Below are positions 54,031 through 61,570 of a stretch of DNA of 64,000 nucleotides, in pieces. Source of the DNA: Gimesia algae. Lineage in GTDB: Bacteria; Planctomycetota; Planctomycetia; Planctomycetales; Planctomycetaceae. The position numbers and the translations under genes were made by a program. Position 1 is the stretch's first letter, and each line of letters begins with the position of its first letter. The notes beneath the pieces were generated by a model that was not told the DNA's origin, did not search any database, and saw only the letters and a program-made list of their open reading frames with translations. Location of the stretch: assembly GCF_007746795.1 (NCBI RefSeq), contig NZ_CP036343.1:5369357-5433356 (forward strand), in the 5' to 3' direction.

Positions 54031-56304
54031 CTAATCGAGCATAGTTTCTGCCTTTGGTATCTGAATTGTCAGTTTGTGAAAACGACCTGAGGAACAACCA
54101 ACAATCACAGACTTCTCATCTGAACTTATTTTTATAACTTGTGCGGTATCAGCCAGCTCATAGGTTTTGATTAGTTCTCCGTCTTGAAGGCTCCATAATC
54201 TGAGAGTATTATCCTTGGAACTGGAAATCACCTGTTTTCCATTGGAAGTCATTGCCGCAGAAGTGATATGATCAGAATGACCTTTTAGCGTTTGGACAAC
54301 TTGAAGACTTGGAAGTTCCCACAGTGATAGAGTATTGCCATCTGAGCCTGTCATCAACTTATCCCCAGAGGGACTGAATGCGACATAATTAATTCGTTCC
54401 GAGACTCCTGCATCTCCTGTATGTTTTGCTAAGTTACGAATCAATGTTCCTTTAGAAAGGCCGTTGGTAATATCCCAGACCTTCAATCCCAGAATGGAAC
54501 TGGAAATAAGATACTTTTGATTCAGAGCAATACAGGTGCTATACGATCTGTCATACGTACTAATTACCTTTCCGCTGGTGAAGTCCCATACTTTCATGGT
54601 ACGATCTGATCTCATAGTACGATCAAATGAATAGGAAATAATCTGCTTTCCATCTTCTGAAATTGCAATATTTCTAATTGGCCCTATGTGTCCGCGGAGA
54701 ATATTCACTAATTGCAATTTCCCATTGTCGTATTTCCAGATTCTAATGGTTTTATCTACATCTCCTGATACAACGTAGTTGCTGTCACGTGTGATCGTAA
54801 TGCAAGTGACTCTATCAGTATGGCCCGTAACCAATTGCAGTATTTTTTTAGTATTAAGATCCCGTAAAATAAGTGTTGAATCATTGGCAGTAATGGCGAA
54901 TTTTCCGTCTGATGCGATGGCAATACAGTTGGTCATAGTTTTTCGTTTAAAACGAGATCTTTTATTGTACTCATCAAACGTCGGCCACTCCGAACGAAAC
55001 TGCACGCGATCTTTCGGCAGCTGCTGAAAAACGGCGAGTTCGGGTTCAGGACGGCCGATCAGGCGTGCCTGCAGTTGTTCGCGTAAGGCTTCGGGATTCT
55101 TGCGGAGAACGTGCTGGGACAACTCCAGTGTGCCTTGAACCGTTTGTATGAGCGGATCTTTTTCGGTTTCGTATTCCTCAAGTAACACGTCAATGCCGAC
55201 CTGGGCCAACCTTTTTTCGATCCAGTCGGGATTCAGGTAATCTGGTTCTTCCGAAACCGGGATCATCAGGCTGTGTGTGAGGGTCTGAGGAAACCCATGC
55301 AGTTCTCGTTCCCAGTTTTGACGATCTCGGCTCAGTTTCGCCAGCAGGCTACCAACTGCAGTATCAGGCGGCAGCTTTATCTGCAGCTTCGCTAATCCGT
55401 GTTCATCTGTGATAACAGTCCCCAGTGTAATCTGCTTTTTCTCATTCTGCCTGGACTGGTAAACCAGTTCCAGCTTGACATCCTTCAGTGGTTCGCCGGG
55501 CTGTTGATCCTGGGCTTCTCCACGCACCGTAAACTGTAGCATGAGCTCGGTTGCCGGCGGTGGCTGAGGAGCCGGCTTGGGGTTAACCGAGGTTCCACTG
55601 CCTGGTGGAGGAACCTTCTGTTCCTTCTGCGTCAGACTCATTGACTTTTCCTGAGGCGGTTGAGTCTGTTCCGGATCTGGCAGAACTGTTTTCTCAGTTT
55701 CTGTTAGATTCGAAACAGCTGTCTGAGTTGGAGCGTCAGGCTCCTCTGTTGCTCCCATAAATTGAAAGCTGATCATAATGACCAGAAATAAGAGGCAGCA
55801 GCCCCCCGCGATTCCCCAGGCAGACTTGGGAACTCGAATATTGAGCTTGAATGGATCTTGTTTTGAAACTTGCTCTCGTTTTCGGAGTCTTTTTGGCGGT
55901 GATTCTGTGCGTGCCGATTTGGTGCTGCGTTTGTGTCTCTGTCTGTTTACGGAGCGCTCAGGTAGAAGGTCTTCGTCCGATTGCTCATCCCATTCTTCAG
56001 ATAAGGCAGGCTCCGGCGTAGAATGTTCAAGTTGGGCGCGCAGATCTACGTCGTATTTTTCCTTCTGTTCTGGAACCAGCAGGCAAACTCGCGCGGCAGA
56101 GAGTTCATTCAGGATCTTTTGAGATTCTTTTAGATGCTCACCGAGCGCACACTGTTGGACAAACGCCATACAGCGGTCCGCGGCTGCTTCGATGACATCA
56201 GGGTCCGCTTCAAATAAATCGATTCCCAGCAACCGATAATGATGCGGAGGTTGATCTTTGAGGGGGATCCCCAGCCATTTGTAATAAGGATCAAATTTTG
56301 TCAT
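54031..56304 (-). CDS. Membrane protein with J-like domain, one TM helix and WD40 propeller
   Basis: This is a 757-residue protein. Residues 1-90 form a J-like domain (HHYRLLGIDLFEADPDVIEA, ILNELSAARVCLL and EKYD) but the HPD motif that stimulates Hsp70 is missing. After a charged linker comes one membrane helix (163-184), then a proline-rich linker, a beta-sandwich (about 255-350), and a helical piece ALELSQHVL-type (LELSQHVLRKNPEALREQL, 393-411) like that before propellers in STAND proteins. From about 457 there are WD40 repeats (GHTDRVTCITITRDSNYVVS, GHSDHITSAAMTSNGKQVIS). The propeller is predicted to be outside the cytoplasm and the J-like part inside. It is divergent from the FHA/Hsp70 gene group. 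Confidence 0.88.
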   Translation of the reverse strand: MTKFDPYYKWLGIPLKDQPPHHYRLLGIDLFEADPDVIEAAADRCMAFVQQCALGEHLKESQKILNELSAARVCLLVPEQKEKYDVDLRAQLEHSTPEPALSEEWDEQSDEDLLPERSVNRQRHKRSTKSARTESPPKRLRKREQVSKQDPFKLNIRVPKSAWGIAGGCCLLFLVIMISFQFMGATEEPDAPTQTAVSNLTETEKTVLPDPEQTQPPQEKSMSLTQKEQKVPPPGSGTSVNPKPAPQPPPATELMLQFTVRGEAQDQQPGEPLKDVKLELVYQSRQNEKKQITLGTVITDEHGLAKLQIKLPPDTAVGSLLAKLSRDRQNWERELHGFPQTLTHSLMIPVSEEPDYLNPDWIEKRLAQVGIDVLLEEYETEKDPLIQTVQGTLELSQHVLRKNPEALREQLQARLIGRPEPELAVFQQLPKDRVQFRSEWPTFDEYNKRSRFKRKTMTNCIAIASDGKFAITANDSTLILRDLNTKKILQLVTGHTDRVTCITITRDSNYVVSGDVDKTIRIWKYDNGKLQLVNILRGHIGPIRNIAISEDGKQIISYSFDRTMRSDRTMKVWDFTSGKVISTYDRSYSTCIALNQKYLISSSILGLKVWDITNGLSKGTLIRNLAKHTGDAGVSERINYVAFSPSGDKLMTGSDGNTLSLWELPSLQVVQTLKGHSDHITSAAMTSNGKQVISSSKDNTLRLWSLQDGELIKTYELADTAQVIKISSDEKSVIVGCSSGRFHKLTIQIPKAETMLD

Positions 56305-56593
56305 GGCCCGACTTGAATGTCTGTTTCTAAATTCGTTTGCTCAAAGAATTAAAAATTGAGCCTAACTCTAACTACGTGACTGATGATCCTGTTAGTAAGT
56401 TTCATACTATTCCCATTACAGCCTCCTATCAATTGATTTTGATGTGAAATGTAACATTTGTCACCTTTTGTTATTGAGTTTGATGGTAGAAAGTAACAAC
56501 TATGTATACTGGTATTAAATTTCAAAGTATATTACGGAGTAATCTTTCGGCTAATTCACTAGCGAGCTCACACTATTTTAAAGGAGAAGTCAT

Positions 56594-58165
56594 TTGCCGG
56601 TTGTTCGTCTTTCCGATGGAGAACAAATTTCATTTACTGGAAATAAAGCAACGATTGGAAGCAATTCAAACTGCACCATTGTAATCAGGGACGATCCGCG
56701 AATTGCAAATCGACATGCAGTGATTAAGAACATTGCTGGACGGTGGCTAGTCGAATCAACATCTGAAACTCTGCTTTCTGCAAATGACTCAGAGCCAAAC
56801 CGACTCTGCTGGATCAAGTCGAATGATCAGATAAAGTTAACGCAGGATGGTCCAGAGATTGTTTTTTTTGCCGAAGAGATCTCAACTGATGATGATTCCT
56901 TGAAGCAAACAGAAACGTTACCGCCACCTGCTGCTGCTCAACAAACAGCATCGGATTCCATTCCGGATTACGATGCTGTTGTTGAACCTCAGGAAGTGAT
57001 GCCGAGAGAGGATAGTTCGCTTTTAGTTTCAACTGAACCGACAACTTCAAGCACTGTTCCCGTTGGTCTTCCACATAGTGCCGGTCCAATTACAATCAAT
57101 GTATCGGGTAATCAATCGGGAACAAACAGTCCGCTACTTTGGGTGGGTGGTGGATTGATATTTTTGATTCTAATTTTGATTATCATTTTATTTTTTATAT
57201 TCGGGTTATCACGCAGTCAACAATTGCAAGGGCCGTATAATGCTCAGGCAGTTCAACCGAATAAAAATAATGATCAGCAAGTGAATCAGACATCTGGCCT
57301 GGACAACCAGGTCACTGAAAATAATAAGTCTATTCCAGCACTACCTGTCCGAACTTCTGAATTTGATGTCAGAAAGTCGATCTACACGGTGTTTGCTCAG
57401 GAAAATAAAAGCCAGTTATTTCTCCGGATTGGGACTGCATTCGCCATCTCAAACAATCAGTTGATTACCAGTGGAAGTGTGGGGGCATTCATTGAACGAA
57501 ACAAAGAACAGTACCCCATCATCCAGGTGCATTCGACTACCAATACCGATGCTATCTTCTTAGTCAGGAAGACCTCTTTATTACCTGACTATCGCCAATT
57601 TGTTAACACATCATACGACTTAGACAGAGAAATTCGTAAGCTCCAAGAAGGGATGAATAACAGAGGGACTCCCCCCAGCAAACAAGAATTGAATCAGGCT
57701 AGCCAGAAAATGGAATCCCTCAATGATCACATGTTCCAAACGGTTGAGCAACTAATCTGTCTGGATGTTGCGATGCTCCAAGTGCAGGGGGAATTGCCGG
57801 TTCATCTGGAACTTGCGGATGAATTACCGACTCCGAATAGAGAACTCACAATCTGGGGGGTACCATTTCTACAGGAAGATGCGGAATTCATTGCAGGAGA
57901 AAGCAAGTATACCGCAAAGAGCATGAAAGGATATTTCATCCGTTTTCAAGGCTTGGAGAATAATAGCTTGAAACGTCTACTAGTAAAATGTAAGGGAGAC
58001 GATATGGCTTACAACTGGAATGGCAGCCCTTTGTTGAATTCCAGGAATAAAGTTGTCGGGCTTTACTCACGTCCTACACCAGACAAGGATTTTAATAAAC
58101 CACCGTCAGGCGAACAATGTGATGTACCCACCTTGGAACAAATTCGTAAATTAACACAATTATAG
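56594..58165 (+). CDS. FHA-domain membrane protein with degenerate trypsin-like domain
   Basis: This is a 523-residue protein. The N-terminal FHA domain (1-92) has the conserved G22-S23 (IGSNSNC) and R40-H41 (RIANRHAVI), so it should bind phosphothreonine peptides in the cytoplasm. A linker rich in S, T and P and one membrane helix (181-204) follow. The outer part (about 255-520) resembles a trypsin/HtrA fold, but TSGSVGAF replaces the NAHVV loop (His lost) and NWNGSPLLN replaces GNSGGPL. Only the Asp block (LDVAMLQV) remains. It is probably a pseudoprotease. The start is TTG 56594, decided by AAGGAG seven bases upstream. Confidence 0.85.
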   Translation: MPVVRLSDGEQISFTGNKATIGSNSNCTIVIRDDPRIANRHAVIKNIAGRWLVESTSETLLSANDSEPNRLCWIKSNDQIKLTQDGPEIVFFAEEISTDDDSLKQTETLPPPAAAQQTASDSIPDYDAVVEPQEVMPREDSSLLVSTEPTTSSTVPVGLPHSAGPITINVSGNQSGTNSPLLWVGGGLIFLILILIIILFFIFGLSRSQQLQGPYNAQAVQPNKNNDQQVNQTSGLDNQVTENNKSIPALPVRTSEFDVRKSIYTVFAQENKSQLFLRIGTAFAISNNQLITSGSVGAFIERNKEQYPIIQVHSTTNTDAIFLVRKTSLLPDYRQFVNTSYDLDREIRKLQEGMNNRGTPPSKQELNQASQKMESLNDHMFQTVEQLICLDVAMLQVQGELPVHLELADELPTPNRELTIWGVPFLQEDAEFIAGESKYTAKSMKGYFIRFQGLENNSLKRLLVKCKGDDMAYNWNGSPLLNSRNKVVGLYSRPTPDKDFNKPPSGEQCDVPTLEQIRKLTQL

Positions 58166-58243
58166 TCGCTAATATTTGTATGTTGAGCGTTTGAAAATAA
58201 TAGATCATCGATTGTTCAAATTAATCCGCAAGGAAATGAGCTC

Positions 58244-59443
58244 ATGCAGAAAATCAAAATGTTAATTATCACTGTGATGCTCTCACTATTTTTTGCAGAA
58301 CCGGCAATAACACAAACTGTGGTATATCCAAAAAGACATTGGTATTATTCATACTATCACTATAGAACTTATTCTAATCCGGTGATCATTCTTGAAAATA
58401 ATACTTATGCTCTGTCTGATTTGATTCGAGCACGAGGCGACTCTGCAGTGGACATTGCTTATGCTCGTAAGTTGCATGCACAGGCAGCTCGTATGGAGAT
58501 TGAGAACTGGGTTTTGAGACTTAAGGCCTACTATGAAGCAAAGGCAATACGTGAGGCAGAACGCCTGAAACGGGCTTACAATCATCTTGATAGTAAAAGA
58601 CTTCAAAACAATCGAAAGTGGGAACGCCTGAAAAACCATCCTGAACTTAACGGCCCGGCCATTGCAAACGGAAATGCGTTAAACTTTTTGTTATATCGTC
58701 TCTCAAATAGTGTACTCGCATATGAGTATTCTCAGAAGTCACATTCGATAGATGGCATAGAGTTAAAAAAAATGACATTGTCCCCTGAAGTTCTTCACGG
58801 GGTAATGCTCCAGCAACGCCTCACCAATGGGCGGCGAATGGTTTTTCGGGCTGATGAAGGTAAACCGCTTGATACCAACTGGTGGCCGAATGTGTTACGT
58901 GATGATTACTTTAATGATGGTCGAGAAGAGTTTGAGAAACAGCGTGACCTGGTGATCCAAGAAGCAAGTGCAGGTGGAATTTCGAGTAAATCTCTGAATG
59001 CTTTATATGTAGCATTCGAAAATATGCGGGACCGATTTAATAGTAAAAACACCAGGGATTCACGGTTTAAAGAGGGAATGGAAAGTTGGCAGCAGTATTA
59101 CCGAGCAGAAATCTTTCTGAAAAGCTTGTGGACGGAAATCTCTTTGTTGCAGTCTACAGCAGATATCGGCATCCTTGGAGCAGGTCTGAAATTTGATCCT
59201 AAAGAGGGAGAATGCAATGTGATTACGCTATTGCAATTCATCTCTCGCAATGGTCTCGACTTCGCTCCTGCCAAACCGGGCGATGAGCCTGCCTATCATC
59301 AACTTTTTAATCTAATGCGAGATCTATACGTCAATATTGCCGATGAAGACGAATCGCTTCAACCCGAAACAAAAAAATATCAGCAAATGCTGAAGCGTGA
59401 TGGTGTACCCGACGTCAGCTCGGGTTCGGTGTTGAATAAATAA
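58244..59443 (+). CDS. Exported helical protein of unknown function
   Basis: This 399-residue protein has a signal peptide (MLIITVMLSLFFAEPAITQ), a tyrosine-rich start (YYSYYHYRTYS) and a coiled-coil stretch (YARKLHAQAARMEIENWVLR, LKAYYEAKAIREAERLKRAY). The rest is mixed (LSPEVLHGVMLQQRLTNG). AGGA lies before ATG 58244. It sits between the FHA gene and the Hsp70 gene with 78 and 131 base gaps, so it likely belongs to the same transcript and is a periplasmic partner. I do not recognise a family. Confidence 0.75.
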   Translation: MQKIKMLIITVMLSLFFAEPAITQTVVYPKRHWYYSYYHYRTYSNPVIILENNTYALSDLIRARGDSAVDIAYARKLHAQAARMEIENWVLRLKAYYEAKAIREAERLKRAYNHLDSKRLQNNRKWERLKNHPELNGPAIANGNALNFLLYRLSNSVLAYEYSQKSHSIDGIELKKMTLSPEVLHGVMLQQRLTNGRRMVFRADEGKPLDTNWWPNVLRDDYFNDGREEFEKQRDLVIQEASAGGISSKSLNALYVAFENMRDRFNSKNTRDSRFKEGMESWQQYYRAEIFLKSLWTEISLLQSTADIGILGAGLKFDPKEGECNVITLLQFISRNGLDFAPAKPGDEPAYHQLFNLMRDLYVNIADEDESLQPETKKYQQMLKRDGVPDVSSGSVLNK

Positions 59444-59574
59444 CAATGCAAGCTTTCCATTAGCACAAGGGGTATTCCTGAAACTCTGTCTGGACAAACT
59501 GAATCCCAAATTGCTTCAAGGTCAGTAGAAGTCTGGACCTGGCCCCAAACATTCACTGACAATAGAAAATATCA

Positions 59575-61125
59575 ATGACTGATTCGAATAAGATTGCAGT
59601 TGGAATTGATCTGGGAACCACCTTTTCCGTTGTGGCTTATCTCAACTCCAGTGGAGTGCCGACTACCATTCCCAATACCGAGGGGGATTTGACCACTCCC
59701 AGTGTTGTGCTGTTTGATGATTCAAATGTGGTTATCGGTAAGGAAGCAGTGCGGGCAGCTCCTCTCGAAGCCGAATCGATTGCTAATCATGCCAAGCGTG
59801 AAATGGGAAACTCTCACTACTCCCGTCGGATCGCTGGCCAAAACCTTCCTCCGGAAGTCGTTCAATCACTTATTTTGGAAAAACTAAAACACGATGCCGA
59901 ATCTGTTATAGGTCCCTTCGATGATGTCGTCATTACAGTCCCTGCCTTCTTTAACGAACCACGACGTAAAGCAACTGAAGACGCTGGCAAACTGGCAGGA
60001 CTCAACGTGATTGACATCATCAACGAACCAACTGCTGCGGCAATTGCGTATGGTTTTAAAAATGAATTTCTATCTCAAGGGGGCGAGTCACAGCAGAAAG
60101 AAATAGTACTGGTTTATGATCTGGGTGGAGGTACTTTTGATGTTACTCTCATGGAAATCAATGGAAAAAACTACAATACTATTGCGACAGCGGGGGATGT
60201 ATTTCTTGGTGGAATTGACTGGGATCGCCGCATCGTTGATTTTATTGCTGAAGAATACAAAAAGAAATATCGTGGCCTAGATCCTCGTGATAACCTGGCA
60301 GGCATACACCGCTTGATGCGCGAGGCGGAAGATGCCAAGCGTGCACTTTCTGCTCGTGAGCAAACCACGATTTCCTTTGAACATGCTGGACAGGGAGTCC
60401 GTCTTTCCCTCACGCGAGAGATGTTTGAATCGCTTACAGCAGATTTACTGCGACGAACCATTTTTACAATAAGCCAAATGATTAAAGATGCTGGTTTGGA
60501 TCGCAACCAGATAACCCGATTGCTGCTAATTGGTGGTTCGAGCAGAATGCCTGTTGTCAAAAAGATGCTGGAACAGGAAACGGGGCTCAAGCCTGAGAAA
60601 TCGCTTCCTGTAGACGAGGTCGTAGCACACGGGGCAGCCATTTATGCTGGCTTGTTGCAGTCCGAGAGTATTGATATTGAACAATCGATCAAAATCAGCA
60701 ATGTCAACTCGCATAGCTTAGGGGTCCTTGCACTCGATCAACAAACGAACCGCAAAAAAAATTCAGTGATCATACCACGCAACACTCCATTACCGGTTAT
60801 TAGAGGCAAACGCTTTTTCACCGTTAAAGAAAATCAAAAACGAGTTGTCGTTAAAGTTATCGAAGGAGGAGACGCGACCGGCAAAAATGCGACTATCATT
60901 GGGAAATGTATTGTTGACAATCTACCCAAAGGCTTGCCTGCTCAATCGGAAGTTCTTATCAACTTCAGCTATGCACAAAATGGTCGCCTCACAGTTTACA
61001 CGCGACTCCCTCAAGCTGAGCGTGAAGTTCAGGTCACAATCGAGCGCGTGAGTGGCCTTGATGAGTCCGCCATGCGCGAATGGGGCCGCCGCTTGGATAA
61101 ACCTGGTGGGCTCTTCGCAAAGTAA
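59575..61125 (+). CDS. Hsp70/DnaK-like chaperone without the C-terminal lid
   Basis: This is a 516-residue protein (DnaK is about 640). The ATPase domain is complete: GIDLGTTFSVVAYL (residues 10-23), INEPTAAAIAYGF, VYDLGGGTFDVTLME and LIGGSSRMPVVKKML. A shortened substrate-binding beta part follows (VIIPRNTPLPVIRGKRFFTV), and the protein ends at GGLFAK without the helical lid and without the EEVD/EVKD-type tail. No signal peptide is visible, so it is cytoplasmic. It lies next to two proteins with J-like domains and an FHA protein, which suggests a dedicated chaperone of this cluster rather than the housekeeping DnaK. Confidence 0.92.
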   Translation: MTDSNKIAVGIDLGTTFSVVAYLNSSGVPTTIPNTEGDLTTPSVVLFDDSNVVIGKEAVRAAPLEAESIANHAKREMGNSHYSRRIAGQNLPPEVVQSLILEKLKHDAESVIGPFDDVVITVPAFFNEPRRKATEDAGKLAGLNVIDIINEPTAAAIAYGFKNEFLSQGGESQQKEIVLVYDLGGGTFDVTLMEINGKNYNTIATAGDVFLGGIDWDRRIVDFIAEEYKKKYRGLDPRDNLAGIHRLMREAEDAKRALSAREQTTISFEHAGQGVRLSLTREMFESLTADLLRRTIFTISQMIKDAGLDRNQITRLLLIGGSSRMPVVKKMLEQETGLKPEKSLPVDEVVAHGAAIYAGLLQSESIDIEQSIKISNVNSHSLGVLALDQQTNRKKNSVIIPRNTPLPVIRGKRFFTVKENQKRVVVKVIEGGDATGKNATIIGKCIVDNLPKGLPAQSEVLINFSYAQNGRLTVYTRLPQAEREVQVTIERVSGLDESAMREWGRRLDKPGGLFAK

Positions 61126-61570
61126 CCCCTCATTTTATATTTCTAAGACCAGAGATCCAAATCATATTCAGGGATGCTCGACAGGGATTCGAGCATCCAG
61201 CGGCTGGCTACTGATTTAATCACCGCATGACGACTGGTGCAGTTAGGATTGCTCTCAATCTTCGCCTTCTATCCTGAAAGGTGATTTTCATCACCCGATG
61301 GCAGTTCCACAGTTGGCAACAGACTAAACCTTTCCAATAATAGTTTATTACGATACAGTCGCCTGTCAGTCTTTATTCAACTCCCCCAGGGATAATGCAT
61401 CAAGTCTGATTACAGTTATGACAAAGTACATTCGTCTCAATTTGAACTTTAGAATTGATGGCTGGTCTTTTTATGAATAGTATGGATTCTACATACTATC
61501 AGTAAGATTACTGTATTTCATCAGAGTACCGATTTCATTCTGACAACGGGACCAATCTACAAGGCGGGCC
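61126..61570. other. Intergenic region with a 10-bp hairpin
   Basis: GGATGCTCGA (61172-61181) and TCGAGCATCC (61189-61198) make a perfect stem 46 bases after the Hsp70 stop, with no T-run behind it. It probably ends the FHA-Hsp70 transcript. The remaining 370 bases are the promoter side of the next gene. No gene is seen. Confidence 0.6.
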
